A stretch of 64,000 bases of DNA from Ostrinia nubilalis (GCF_963855985.1 NC_087106.1:6679001-6743000), one strand, 5' to 3'. Shown: positions 1 through 13,524, counted from the first letter of the stretch. A program made the numbers and translations. The notes: a model not told the origin generated them from the sequence alone.

Positions 1-206
1 CCGCGAATGTTTGAGTGTTATCGGTACACGCTAAATTATCAATGAGTGCACTGCACACGCACACTACAACAATGACGCTCGGATTGCTGGGATCGAACTC
101 ACCCCGCGCTTTCCTCGAAAATGGGTGGGGCGCGTCTTCGTGGATGAAACTATCTATATGCGTTTTCTCTGTAAAAACCCTAACAATTCTGCACTCTTGT
201 CCACAG

Positions 207-3200
207 GAGGAATGGGCAAAGATCTCCGAGATAATGGCTTCCTTCGGCAGCAAGCTCGTCCGCGAGTCTGTGTTCGTCTCCGAGCTCGAGCAGGAGTTCA
301 CATCACGTTTGGGCCTGAGCTGCTCTGAATCCAGCCTGAGTCCTTCCGTGGCCTCGACATTGGGGCTGTGGCTGGCTGGCCTGGGCCTACACGATTATGA
401 GCCGCTCTTCAGGGAGAGCGGCTACGATGACGTAGAATTTATTGTGAGTACCATTTATAGTTTTAATAACAACAAGAGTTTTCAATTTTTAGCTATATCC
501 AGAGATTTATGTTAATATTTTAAACTTAGTCTATATACTGATAGTCATATCCGTTCCTGAAGAACGTAACATTCAAAAATTTTAGATGTCGTTTAAAAAA
601 CTTCACTGGTATAATTTGTGTAATCTAGTTGTTCATAAGTCTGTAACTATTGAAGAAATAACCCTCCTTCTAGCGCAGTCGGGAAAAAACAATATTTGCT
701 TCCTATAAAGGTCTTAATAAAACCATGATAGTTATGTTACTTTGACTCGACTTTCCCAACTACAGTAAATATTTTGTTTCAGAATGGAATCCTAGACGAA
801 AATGACCTACGAGAAATGGGTATAGACGAAGCTGATAGACAGAAAATACTAGAGTCATCGAAACAGTTACCTCTTAAAATAACAGAAATAAGCAATAACC
901 ATAACAATAATAATATAAGTAAGAACCAAAACGAATCTGTAGAAGAATGGCTAAGGAATATTAATTTAGAAATATATAGTGATACGTTTAGAAAGCATTT
1001 GTATGTAGACATGGATAGAGTGAAAAGAATTTGGGAGGTAGAATTGACGGCTGTGCTAGAAATACATAAGCCTGGACACAGGAAGCGAATATTGGCATCG
1101 GTGTCTGGCGAACACAATGGGCCTGCGACTAACAATATGGAAGAAATTAACGCTGATCTCAACACTTTGGTAAGTTTCTTTTTCTTATTTGAATGATTTC
1201 TTGCAACTTTGACGTAGCAGAATCATTCTAATGTACATATTAACATTTATAACTGTCAATTTTGCAAGTACGCTCAAGGTTGGAACGTGCTACTATTATT
1301 AATGTTCGTATTAGCATAATTATTTCTTCGTACCACATGTCATCTGTTTTTTGTCCACCTAATAATTGATATACATCATGTCGCAGTCACCATGACTCAT
1401 GGGTATACTGGTGGTATCACCCAACGTGCATATTTAATAGTTTCTCATAATCCCATTGGAAGTTTTAATATTCATATCGCCCGCAGGCTATAAAATGATT
1501 GAAAGGTGTGTAGAATATGGTGTGACTTGATTGTAATATTGAAATCACCTGTGAGTGGACCTTTTGTTTAAACTCGTAATGAGTTTAATGTGTGGGAAAA
1601 CTATCTATTGCATTAACGCTTGGACGAATCATTAACGCAACGTCTAAATGAATATAACACAGCTGATTCTGTTTACCTAAATGGATACCCGCCTACTTCA
1701 TAATATAATCAACTGATTGCTAATAATGTACACATAGCCGGCTTATAAGTAGTCACAACGTAACAAATGACATCACTTTCCACTTTGAGAACGAAAAACA
1801 CGTCTGTTCACATTATATTTTAAAATGTAATTTCAAACAAATATAGGCAAACCAACCTATTTCTATGCATTTTGTACTTAATATCACCTTTGCAAGAGCA
1901 ATTGATAAATTAAGTAGGTTCACAAATACGTTATTATTAACATAAATGCAAAGTAGGTAACTAAGCGGTATTTTATTGGTGCAATAAAATGAACGATGCA
2001 CTCACACAGAAGGCCGGTAAAAAGGACATCCTCAGTGTTAACTCGTCAGCTAGAATTAATGTGGGGTCGTGCAGGGAGTTACCATGGCACCGGTGACCTA
2101 AAATGTACAAGGATGTAATTCATTTTATCCTTTTTGTTATGAATGTCGGAAAAGAATTATATCACTTTTATTTTCGAAGTAAAGTCAGATTTATCAAACT
2201 TCATACTATTTGAACCTAACACAATTTCAAGTTATACATTTTAACAACGGCATCCGACCAAATAATCAATTTTCCTGTCATAACATCTACTACATTAAAC
2301 ATTCAGTCCGTAACCATTGTCTGCTTTACAAAAACAAGTTCTAAAGGCTTAACGAAACTAGGTAGCCTCCATTACCAGAGCGAGACTTGATTATCAATGG
2401 TCGTACCGCATAAAACCGCACCGTGTCAGGTGCATTATGCACCTTTTGATGACATTACGGCCGGTGCATTATTTACGGAGGATGTCCCTTCACCATATCG
2501 GGTGTCGGGTGACAGTATATTCCGGTTTTGTCGACGTTAGTGGCAAATGCACATTTGATGAGGTGATGATAGCAATAATAATTAAATTAGTAGCTGAGTA
2601 TTTTTTTAAACAGGGAGTAAAACAGGTTAGCAAAAACGGCAACAATGAAATTAGATTTATTATCTCGCATTAAGTAGATACTTATCGTAAAACAACGGAA
2701 ACGAAAGCTTTTTATTATGCATTTCTTTTATTTATCTAACAATTTTCTAAATTTGGGGGAAGCCTATGTTCAGATAATACTTTACGTTGGTATAGATCAT
2801 GACGATGATGCTTAATAAACATGACATTGACATGCTGAAGTTCAGCAGTGAATGTCCTGTGGCTGAAATGATGATGATGATGAATTTGCAAAATGTGTGT
2901 TACCCCCATTTTCAAATCTAGATTTGCAATTAATTAAAATCTTTCCTATTATCATCACTAATGTCATGTTTATTAAGCATCATCGACATGATCTACATAC
3001 CACCTTTATATTATCTAAATCTATAATTAATTAATTTAGGATTGTAATCTTGTTCAATGTTGATTACATTTTAAGTGTTAACACTAAAAACGTACCACTT
3101 GCCAATATCAGCCCCCTACCTGAAGGGGGTAGCCAAGCAACCCCCTCGTGTGTAATTATCGACAAGATGAGCAATTTAACAGGGATTAGCCATTTTAATC

Positions 3201-6200
3201 CCGCAGGTGACTTGGGGTTCGCGATGATAATGTTATTTAACGTGTTTCGTATGGGGTATCAGTTACCTACAGTTAAGGGGATCGGAGTTTTATTGCAAGT
3301 TCAAAAAGGTGTTTTAAAATCAGTCTTAGTTTATTGCGTTGCTTTATCAAACTAGACGATATCATATTATGATCCGATTCTTATTCAACTTATTCTCTTT
3401 TCATACATTATTCATACCTTCCCTTATACCTATTCTAAACCTGTCCTCTAGGACCTAGGTTGTCTGGAAGGGATTGCCTTATAGCTATAAGACCGTCTTT
3501 TCTGTGTGTTTCTTTCTTATCTTTTCTTGCTTTGGTGGTACAACAATAAAGCGTATTCTATATCTATCTATTGTGTGCTATTCCTTAATTTGATTCTGTT
3601 ACTATTAATTAAGCTATCTAAATTCTTCCATACACTATAACATCATTCTATCCACTAGTGCTCACATAAAACCCTAACTTTTATTCACTATTTCCTCTCA
3701 CTCAATTTTTTTCTCATTCAAGCCAGCCTAGACGCGCACCGGTTTTAATTTCACACGTCGGTGGTTCCGTATAGGTAATTAGTGTTCAATTCGACGTCTA
3801 TTCAGCTCCATTCAGGGCGAGTGAGGTACTCCGTAACCGCGTAGGTCCGTACCACTAAAATGTTGCCCTAACTATTTGTCTGTATCCTTTTTGTATCTAT
3901 TTATGATGTGTTTTATTTATTTAAAAAGATCACCAACAAGTTTACACTAATCTAAATTTGTACAACAATAACATTTGGTTTCATGCTAAGTGTAAGCTTA
4001 ATTATAGGTGACAACAGCATGCACTAAACACAACAGCAATGCTGAGAGACATGTGGTTAAATGGAGTATAAATAAATATTATTACAAGTATAATGACTTA
4101 AACTATACAACTAGAATACCTACTTTTATCACAATGATGTATTTTCAGTGTGTACTGTAGGTATTTTCTTAAATCGCCAAAATAACTAGCACAAAACGAG
4201 TATTTTGGTTTTTTCTACATCGAAAACTTCTAGTAGCCCAAAGCTAGCTAGCGCCCCATTCGAGCTCATCCCCACGGAAGGCACTATTCATCGGCCACTG
4301 AATACACTCGGGCCTGTTGTCGCCAAACCTCCTCAAATTAGTTGGTTGACACTGTCAATTATACCGCATTCATGCCTCCGTCTCTCTGATTTAGTGCCTT
4401 AATTAAAAATTCACGCCATTTTTTTTTTCGCTTTTGTTTTGCACCTCTGAAGTGTGAGGCGAGGGCCATTTCAGCCCCCTATTGTGTCACCCTTTTGTAT
4501 AATTAGGTTTCGTTTTGAGTTTACAGTTTGTAGTTTCGCTAGTGTCAATTGGTTCACTACGATGGTTCCACATGCATGTGCGATTCGTATCACGCTCGTG
4601 CGATGGAAATATTGAAAAATAACGATGCCATTTGCAGAGGTATTGGAGCATATGACACGTTAGGGTATCGTATCTAATTGGTTAGATCATAGGTGATGTA
4701 AAGTTCAGTTTTGCAATGCTTTTAGGTGATCTTTGCCTATTAGAATTTGGTACTGCTATCATCAGTCTTCTCCACTAATGGACATAATCCTTTTCACTGG
4801 CCACTAAGTGTGATCATCGATTTTTTCTTTACATTGCTACTAGCCACCTTACTTAAGTCGATGCATCATCTACTGCAGACATCTTGTACTTATCAAAACA
4901 CGGTCTCCACTTCCAACCTCAGTAACTAGGTACACCGAAAACGGAAATATTTCACTAACCATAGCACTTTTGTTTTAGAAGAACAACATACAGCAGCTAA
5001 AAGAAGAAATCAAAGAAAAGCTACCAGCTTCAGAAAACTTGAAACCTGTGCCTCCTCCCGTCGTTCCTACCCTGGCGCCACCTGGTGGGGAAACCTTGAA
5101 GCGCAGTAAGAAGAACAGGCCGGCTCCTCAACCCCCTAGGCCTTCGGACCTGGAGATCAGGGCTCCATCAGAACTGCTGGTTGGAGTCCCAGGAGCCTTG
5201 AGGACGCAGTGGAAACACCAACCGTTCGTGCTAGTCACTGGTGCTGTTACCTATGTAGCTAATGTAAGTATTATTAAATTATCAGATATTTATTAGATAC
5301 CAAAATAATGATGCCAAAACGCAGAAAAACAAGTGTTTGCACAGGTGCATTCAACACGTTGAAACTCGTTAATAATAATTACATCTTGCGTAATATTTAT
5401 TTTTAAATTAGACACTAATTTATACTATCACAAGCTATATAACATTCTGTTATGTATTTCCATTAGCAATTCATGCAATATTTCACACCAATGGTAGACG
5501 ATTTAGAAAAGGTCAACTAAAGTTTTATTTATCAGTGTCAATATCAAAGGTTATTTAATGTTAAAGGTTATTATTAATTAAATAAGCTTAATTTAAATGT
5601 GTTTTCTAATGCAGAACAAGGCAGGCATATTCCAGCTGTTGTGTAACTAACTGCATTTGTTTGTTCAGTACCTAGGTTCGACGGTAGTCAAAGAACTCCG
5701 CGGGACCGAATCCACTAAGAAGTCCATTCAGAAGCTGAAGAAGTCTACCAAAGAACCAAGGGATTCTCCCGACATTATACTTTCCATCAGCTACAGAGGT
5801 GTCAAGTTCCTGAATACCATTACCAGGGTAAGTTGTTGAAGGATTTTAACTAAGATTTACCTACTAATAGGCGTTACATTTGCTGTTTTTACTATTTTCT
5901 GCCGTCTCACATTTAGGTAGGTACTACGAGTATTTTTTCGTCTTGAAGGATGTCTGTAATTTTCTCAGATTAAGATATTTTGATATCAAATATTTACAGG
6001 AGTCTTACATTGAAAATAATTTTCTAATTTTGTTAAGTTTTGTTTCTATGTATTAGTTGGTGGCCCTTTTGCGTCTATTCATACGAACACTTAACCTTAC
6101 ATCAATATCAAAACTCAAGAGAAGTACTTGTATTATCTACTAGACACACTTCAGCTCTCAGGGTTGCGGTTAGGCTTTAAAAGATAATGGCTTGGATTAT

Positions 6201-9200
6201 TAATTCTTATCTATTAATTTCTTGTAAACTGTTTACCTACAAGTATCTGAATAGTTTTTTAAGCAGCATGGTAATGTTATAGGTAAGGGTACATATACAA
6301 TAAGGGTCACTTTAAATTAGGGACTGATGGTGAAAACGGGCATTAGACTACAGAAAAATACGTTAGACATAATACTGTTTTGGAAAGATTTAAGATTTAC
6401 ACTCTAAAATGAATATTTTATATAAATTTAATATTGTTAGCAAAATTCTCTCCAGAAAAGATGTTTATTCTTTGATGGGCAACCGAGCGAAAACCGGCAA
6501 GCATCCCTGGGCCCAAACAAAAAGGGATCCACTAAACAAAACCCCTGACTTTGCCCGCTTGACTTTTAATTATGGACCATCCTTCACACTTGATCGGACC
6601 ACTGGTCTTGCCTTTGTTTCTTAAAAAAAGGATTGCTTTTCTCAATTTTTTTCTTTAACCAATTTTTGTTAGAACTCTTCACGGTTAGTTAAGTGGGATA
6701 ATTAGTGTTTTTTCGCTGTTTACGCTTGTAATGTTCGGACGAAATTCGAAATTGAATCTGTTTTTTGAACGATAAAAAGTAGGGTGAGAAATAAAAAGTT
6801 TCTGTTGGTTCTTTTGATTATAATATTTGCCTGCTGGGCGTTTTGATTACGTTTCTATGAAAATTCATAAAACGTGAATTTATATTCAGTATACCTACTG
6901 CCTGTAGGCATCTAATCGCAATACTCAAAAATCTTCTTAGTTCGAGGCAATTTTTTATAAATTGACGGATGCCTGACTTCGTGTGATGATTACAGGAGTA
7001 TAATGTCCAAAATCGTGATCTATATGTTTATTCTTTAATTAGTACCCATATTTTTGAGCTAAGTACTTATTAGGAACATGGAATAATTTACGTACTTTCT
7101 GCCTTATCAACGCGTCTAGGTCATGCTCTAGCAGCGTAGACTAAATGAACTGACGATACAAGTCCTCTCGTTCCCACCGCTGCAACTCCTGTGTAGCCAG
7201 GATAATAAGACAGTAACTGATGACGATGTAAATAACGTATTTTCTAAACCATTTTCTTCACCATCTAGGAGCTGGTCTGCGAGCACGAGATCCGCAACAT
7301 CCACTGCGCGTGCCAGGACGCGGACGACCTCACCCACTTCGCCTACATTACCAAGGACCACGCCACTAGGAGCCACTACTGCCACGTCTTCAGAGTCGCT
7401 ACTATGGTGAGCTTCTTCTATTGATTTGACTTCTTTGACTTTATCTATAGCTTTTGATTTGAATATTACTTCTGATTGTTGTACTTGGAGTGGAGTGATA
7501 TCTTCAATGAAAATGGCACTTGATTGTATTAGTCAATTCCTTGAAACTTTTTAATTTGGTGATTACGATAGAAATTATAAATCTAAATGACCTCAATTCG
7601 TCAGTTGCAGGTTCACTTGGGGTAACTGACAAAATACGGTTTTTGAGTTAAATATACAGTTTTTCTTAGTTTTTTCTGCTCTTTCGAATGGTATACGTAA
7701 AAAAATTCTAGCTTTAAAAAAATTACAATTACACGGACATTTTCAGGTGTGAACTTTTCAGATTTCCTTCACAATTTTGGTGTAACTGACATTGTAATAA
7801 TTTTACCAGGTTGAATTGGTGTATCTGTAATAATGTAAAAATTTTGCTACAAAACTTTGCAATTACACTGATTTGCTAAGGTTTATAACATGAAATAAAA
7901 TAGGAATTTAGAAAGTTTTAAGGCATATTACATTATTATTATGCCAGCAGTATCAGTTAAAGAAGTTAAAGTTAGCTCAACAAAAAAAAAAATTGAAATT
8001 GAGCAACTATCCAACCAACTAGGCGTCACTGCGCGTTGCTAACATTAACCTGTTGTTACTCTGTTACTTTTACTGTTGTAGTACTCATGACCTTAATTCA
8101 ACATTGCTATAAAGAGGTGGGAAATTAAATCCATTTTGTTTTCAGTTTAAGTTGCCCCGTAGAGCTAAATACGGTATTGGTAAGTCAAACTTAAAAAAAT
8201 ATTGAAATTACTTAGTTTCACAGTAATACTTTAGTTATTTCAATATTTCTGTCTTAAAAAAATTAAATACACATATGTTCTTGATTCCCATGGCTTTTTT
8301 AACATTTTTTAATGAATAAAATAAAAGTGTCTTCTAATAAATTAAAAAAAAAAACAAAGAAAACGACAAAATGTTATTTTTTTCATGAATTCTCTTATTT
8401 TTTAATACTTTTACATAAATTATACAGCAACTAAGTAAACAAAACCCAGCAAAAACATCAAATTATTTTAATTTGGGCAGTACTTACACCAATTTGACCT
8501 ATGTTTTTTCCAAAAGTATGGTGTAAAATTAGTGTAACTGTCAAAAGTACAAAAATACATTGGTGTAACTGCAATTTATTTCCTTAACTAAGACATATTA
8601 GATAATTATTTTTATTTAATCTAAAACCGCGTAGAATTCTAAGCATTTCTGTAAAAACAGATCCAAAAAAGGTTAAATAGGAAAAAAGTTATGTCCGATT
8701 TAAGACGAAAAAAAACTTTAAACGGCTCTACTGAAAAACTGTATTTTGTCAGTTACCCCAAGTGAACCTGCAACTGACGATATGCCGTTTATATTTTGTA
8801 GCCAGGAATCTATTTTGCAACTTATAATTCTGCAAAAAATTAAGAAGGTAGCTAACTAAATATTAATAAAAAAGCCTACAATATAACTAAATCTATCTAT
8901 TTGTCTGTTACAGGATCAAGCGACTGAAGTAATTCTGACACTAGGCGAAGCGTTCGAAGTGGCCTACCAAATGGCTCTACGGGAACAATCGAACCGGGTC
9001 CGAGTGACCCAGTCTATGGCCAAGACCCCGACCCACGACCCCATGACGACCAGCAACAAGGAAAAACCCAACGTCAACCACGGGAGATCACATTCCATTA
9101 CCGAAATAAAACTCAACGGACATCAATTGAAAATCGCTCCAATCCCAGCATCGTTGTCGAACGAAGACTTCCAAGCTGCCACCAGAAATTCCGACGGGTC

Positions 9201-9258
9201 CAGAAGCCCTAGGACACCTCTGCTAAAAGCCCCAATAGCATCCACGGAGGAATTGTGA
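207..9258 (+). CDS. ANKS1: ANKS1-type adaptor, 3' part (two SAM domains and PTB domain)
   Basis: Six exons with consensus AG/GT borders join in frame: 207-443, 783-1169, 4979-5263, 5669-5827, 7269-7406 and 8914-9258 (stop TGA). They give 516 residues, and every visible intron is phase 0. SAM1 spans residues 47-109, with [15 protein letters not shown] and LREMGI. An Asn-rich linker follows, then SAM2 at 131-186 ([16 protein letters not shown]). A proline/lysine-rich linker has PVPPPVVP and [10 protein letters not shown]. The PTB domain, about 286-428, shows [41 protein letters not shown] and [16 protein letters not shown]. This order and these motifs match ANKS1A/ANKS1B (Odin/AIDA-1), cytoplasmic and membrane-proximal adaptors that bind receptor tails through SAM and PTB domains; that role is known for the family and inferred here. 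The ankyrin repeats would lie upstream of base 1, so the gene is partial at its 5' end. In-frame sequence before 207 is intronic. Confidence 0.93.
2793..2995. mobile_element. MITE-like element with 36-bp terminal inverted repeats around an RTE tail
   Basis: TAGATCATGACGATGATGCT begins the left arm (2793-2828). Its near-perfect reverse complement closes the element at 2960-2995, with one mismatch by eye. Between the arms, at 2835-2880, lies a fragment typical of lepidopteran RTE 3' ends (CAGCAGTGAATGTCCTGTGG, then a GATGAT run). Confidence 0.7.
3440..3565 (+). mobile_element. LINE 3'-tail fragment
   Basis: Contains TTGTCTGGAAGGGATTGCC, a small stem around TATAGCTATAAG, then ACAACAATAAAGCG. 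This closely resembles the 3' UTR of an abundant lepidopteran LINE family I recall. No coding part is preserved here. Confidence 0.45.
5828..7268 (+). other. ANKS1 intron 4
   Basis: Donor GTAAGT at 5828 and acceptor CATCTAG ending at 7268. AT-rich, with only short open stretches (for example 6409-6624) that lack domain signals. I recognise no element in it. Confidence 0.6.
7598..8780. mobile_element. Non-autonomous TIR/foldback element in ANKS1 intron 5
   Basis: The left end TCGTCAGTTGCAGGTTCACT (7598) and the right end (reverse complement, ending 8780) pair over about 50 bp with few mismatches. The 1.18-kb interior is non-coding. It repeatedly carries TTGGTGTAACTG-like words on both strands: near 7780, 7818, 8490, 8530 and 8562, plus the TIRs themselves. 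I found no clear target-site duplication, so the superfamily is not assigned. Confidence 0.75.
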
Positions 9259-10745
9259 AAGCAACCCTCTAATGCTACTGTAACTTTATTAAAATCGAAC
9301 GAAAATACTAAATACGATATATGGCGAAGGAAATCTTTAAACTTTTGATTCCAATCGCCAACAAAATTAATTGGAAGACATCACTAATTGGATTTCATGA
9401 GTCTTCCTAAAACGCGAACTTCCAAAAACACGATTTTGAAATTCAATGAAATTCCTCGAATTGTTGTTAATAATATACATTAAGTATTAAAATATTATTA
9501 TTAGGCTTGGGTGTTTTAATATTGTATAAAGGACCAGTTACTCAAAATAGATTCTTCTGGTCTCGCATTGTGGTATTTGTATAAGGATATAACTATTTTA
9601 CTTCGATTTCGACACTGCTTTTACGAACCATACCTAATTTATTTATCTGTTGTACGATATTAGATAATACGATTTTGCTATGGAATAGTAAAATTTTAGG
9701 GGCTGTTATATTTATAGTAGTTTTTAATGATTGTATATTTTTGTTTCCTCTAGCAATATGTGCTGTTAAATGAGATATATCATCAACATTAATGAGTATT
9801 ACAACGTTTGTTGGTCCAAATAATATGACATTTTAATATGAAGACTCGAGACATGTGTAGTCGATAAAATTTTAAGATACTTCAAAAATAATTACATTGA
9901 TATTATTTTACGCTTTTGGACATATTGATATTCGTTTAGGCCTAAAATATTAATCTCTATCCTAGATTTATGATAATAATATTATGTATCGCGTTACCAT
10001 TTTTCGGTGTCGTAATGTATGTACATAGATAGATGTATTTGAGTGTATGGACGGGGAAATATGGGATATTGTATGGAACTTCTTGAGAGAATAGCGAGAT
10101 CGCCTAACGTATAGTACATAAAACATATCAACCAATGTTATATGTTATTGGAATTCAAAAATATTATGAACGACGGTGACTAGAGTTTATCGGAGAACCT
10201 TGGCGTAATAAAATTTGTATTTAAAATGTGAGCTTCCGATGTTACTTTTGCATATTATTGTAGTTTTTAATAGTGTTAATTGTCGTTATACGTACAATAA
10301 TCGTGTCTCAAAATGACAAAAAATAACTGTTTAAAAGTTTTTTTCAATTATAGCAACTGTTTGCTCAATACCACGCCGTTTTCGGAGTCAGTTTTTGATA
10401 TTGTTCATAAAGTTTTTTGAATCATATTTGGGTTTACTTTGATGTGTGTCGTTGCTAAAGTCTGACTATTTTAATTTGAGATTTGGTGTAATCTTATGTG
10501 ATATGAGAAGTAAAAGTATTCAAATGATTTTTGTTTCTTTCATTTCTGTACGACCTTGGTATTTTGTATCTATATGTTTATTTGTATATGAAGCACAGTT
10601 TATAAGAGTTATCGTTGTTTGTGATTATACTTAAATATTTATGTTTATGGACGAGCTATTCAATAGTTGAATATAAATATATGTGTATGAATAATGTAGT
10701 ATATTAGATATAGTATAAAATAAACAGAACTGTGCCAAATTTCAG
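9259..10745 (+). other. ANKS1 3' untranslated region
   Basis: AT-rich sequence after the ANKS1 stop codon with no further coding pattern. The best poly(A) signal is AATAAA at 10719-10724, giving a 3' UTR of about 1.5 kb. A second AATAAA lies at 11800-11805 and could support a longer form. The exact end is inferred. Confidence 0.5.
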
Positions 10746-12271
10746 TGATACAGGAGATTATCGCCAATACTAGCCGTTGGATGTATGCGAAGTAAAAATG
10801 CTCATTACTAACACCAATTTACTATGTTCAGGCCTCATTTTTATATTAATTATATTAAATTTACGTATGGTTACTGGCACGTCGGCCTATTACAAATTGA
10901 CACATTCCTCAATTGATTTTCGACCTTATCTCAAAGTCATAAAGTTCAAAGTCGATTGAGGAAATTTGTCTCTTTTTGGTAGGTTGACATGCTGATCACT
11001 ATAATAGAGTTAGTGAAATTTTGGCGACCGTCCTAAAGACTGAGGGCGACATTTTATATTGCAATATTTACACATAGTTTTGTTTAGATTTATTAAGAGA
11101 GCGTAGAACTAAAATAAGTTTCTGTAGAATTCAACGAGGAGCATTTTTACTATTCTTTTTATAACGTTGTTCACCACAGTCGTATATAGGGTGTCAAATA
11201 CTTTAGCAAACACCCTATTTACGATACAATGAGCTAATTAATATAAGTATAACTTTTTAAAAATTAATAATTATACATCAGCTTATACAGCTACTGGTTA
11301 CGTTTATATTGAAACACTACATTTTCACATGGGGTAACTCAAATTTGCATATAAAAGAGTGTATGTATACCAAAGATTAAGTAGATAAGTGAAAATATTC
11401 AGAATAGGTTTTTGCGAAAGTAAATAATATATTACTGTTATAATAGATTATGCTGATAATATAATAATGGCAATACGTAGTATGGAAATATTACTGCCGT
11501 GAAAACGAAGTTATTTTACAATGTTGTAATTTATTCTTTTTATATGTATTTTATACTTATTTCCTTGTCTCACTGCTTCTTTTCTTAATTCAATTCTTTA
11601 TCCTTCAATCTTAAATTATTAATAATACTTATGCTATTATCAAATAATGCTTCTGTATGTTATTATTACGTCTATAATGAAATTATTGGTTGTGTCCCAC
11701 TGTTTATTTATGTATAACTATTACTATATTATATTGTAGTTGGTCCTTCGAATATTATTGTAAATACCTATCTATAACGAAATATTATATTCAAAATTCA
11801 ATAAATTGTGAAATATTGTGTGAGGCTTTCTTATTTATTTATCTGTCCCATTTTGACATGGTACCTGCTTACTTATTGCTTCAGAGAATATTTAGAGCAA
11901 TTAGGAACGTAGTTCTTACACATATACAAAGGCATTATAGGTAAGTAAAGTAGATACATCTTAATCAATGCAAAACTACCAGAAAACTAAAAACGATTAT
12001 CAGATTTAATACTCAATGCAGCTTTTCTCCGAAATACCTGAGCCGATACTGACAGCATTGCGGGCGGCAGATAGTTGACAGTAACTGTGAAAACTCGGAC
12101 GTTTACGTCTTAATAATTAGTCTTGCGTGTATAAATAAAACAATTTTCTAAAATATGAAATGAAATTCAAGTCGAAAACAACGAAGGCAAAGCCGTAAGC
12201 AGAAACTAGATGCCCTATTGAAAAGGTAACACCAATTTTAACATAACATTAAAACTATACCAATAGTATAT
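10746..12271. other. AT-rich intergenic sequence
   Basis: No convincing gene. The open stretches at 10777-10959 and 11690-11944 are AT-rich and lack domain signals. A short imperfect inverted repeat (ATAGGGTGT at about 11187 and ACACCCTAT at about 11210) is the only structure I see. Confidence 0.5.
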
Positions 12272-12544
12272 TCAAAAGGATAATTTTAGTTCGATAATAA
12301 AACCTAAAAGAACAGCTTTTACACCGTGTAATTTTAACGTGAACAATAACTCATTTACAAGCCAACAGTGTTTATCCAGCGATAAATTTGCAGCTTCTAA
12401 CACCAGCCACAGCTCAAATAGAGCAGCCATGTCACTCCATGAAACAGTGAAAATGAAACCTCCAAACATTGCCTGTATCATAGACCTATACATATTGTTA
12501 CAGACAACTCTATCATCGATACACAATACGTCGTCGTCAAACAC
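12272..12544 (-). other. Unassigned 90-codon open frame
   Basis: The frame is hydrophobic and slightly more protein-like than its surroundings, with SWSDMAALFELWLVLEAA in the middle. I do not recognise it. An antisense frame of 87 codons (12339-12602) overlaps it, so chance is quite possible. It could be a decayed exon of a membrane protein. No start or splice context decides this. Confidence 0.15.
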
Positions 12545-12556
12545 AAAAGTATCATT

Positions 12557-13524
12557 TACTATTAAAGAAAGAAAGAAAGAAAAAATATTTATTTGGTACT
12601 AAATGATACACATTGACATTAAAAGTAAAATAATACAATAATAATTGTTGTACCAAATTGGTCTCTGCTCAGTATGAGGCCATAACGTACTTGGGAGCAC
12701 GTTACGGCCACTGGTATTCTGCAGAAACCATGAGAGAGGGGCACTTGGCCCACAGCGAATGTTACAACTCACAACATATTAAAATAAAGAAAGGAGAATA
12801 AGTAGTTGGGTACATTAAGTATTTGTGCTATTTTGCGCTATGGAGCATCTTATAATGAATATAATGTATAGTAATAATAATAAATATGAGAGAAAAGATA
12901 TTTAGATATTTATATTATATACGTTTAGGTAGGTACTTTAGATATCCTTTTGTATAGATAATAGATGTAACTTTAACTTTACCTTGAAGGCTCTGACTGT
13001 GTCACTATTACGAATTGGTGGAGGAATGTTGTTCCAACATTTTGTTGCTAAGTACCTGAAGCTGCCACGAAAAGCAGCAGTCTTGTAAGGAGGACATATC
13101 AATCGATCTGTAATACGTGATTGGCGTTGCGTGAATTTCAATTTGTTAAACAAGTAGGGAGGACTTTCATAATTTATTACTCCAAAAAGAAGACTCGCGA
13201 AATGCATTACTCGTCGTGACTCCATGTTAAGAAGGTCACTTCTATTTAAATATGGCGTCACGTGTGCTCTGCGAGGGATCGAGAAACAATATCTGGCACA
13301 GGAGTTCTGGACGCGTTGAACAAGCTTCTTAGTCCGTCCTAGCAGGCAACCACCGATAACTGTATCCGCGTAATTTAATTTTGATAATATCAGAGTTTCA
13401 CATAGGCGTACTCTCAATCCTTCACTCAAAAACTGTCTGACCTGATATAATACCTTCAAGCGATAATAACATTGTTTTACCGTATTAAGCACATGTGATT
13501 CAAAATGTAAATTACCGTCTATTC
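12557..13524 (-). mobile_element. 5'-truncated jockey/CR1-like LINE
   Basis: The - strand carries about 195 in-frame codons (13514 down to 12938) of the post-RT C-terminal region of a non-LTR retrotransposon. Landmarks are LCETLILSKLNYADTVIGG, RVQNSCARYCFSIPRRAHVT and LATKCWNNIPPPIRN. A 3' UTR follows, ending in ACCAAATAAATATTTTTTC and a CTTT microsatellite at 12557-12585. Upstream of about 13524 the similarity stops, as expected for 5' truncation. The clade assignment is by resemblance only. Confidence 0.8.
12938..13492 (-). pseudogene. LINE reverse-transcriptase C-terminal fragment
   Basis: 184-codon open stretch within the truncated LINE, encoding only the region after the RT catalytic core. 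No catalytic YADD/FADD box is present, so it cannot be functional alone. The frame is still open to its natural stop, which suggests modest age. Confidence 0.75.

Larger units (their letters stand above)
1170..4978 (+). other. ANKS1 intron 2
   Basis: 3.8-kb intron with donor GTAAGT at 1170 and acceptor TTTTAG ending at 4978. It holds a TIR element at 2793-2995 and a LINE tail near 3440-3565. An open stretch at 3050-3355 and a GC-richer block at 4205-4402 have no recognisable product and no convincing exon borders. I see nothing else in it. Confidence 0.6.

Noticed and set aside
15..206. In-frame extension of the first ANKS1 exon to an upstream ATG
   Set aside because: A clear acceptor (TTGTCCACAG) ends at 206, and the extension has no resemblance to ANKS1, so it is intron.
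3050..3355. Cryptic exon in ANKS1 intron 2
   Set aside because: Open for 101 codons, but without a matching acceptor/donor pair or any ANKS1-like sequence.
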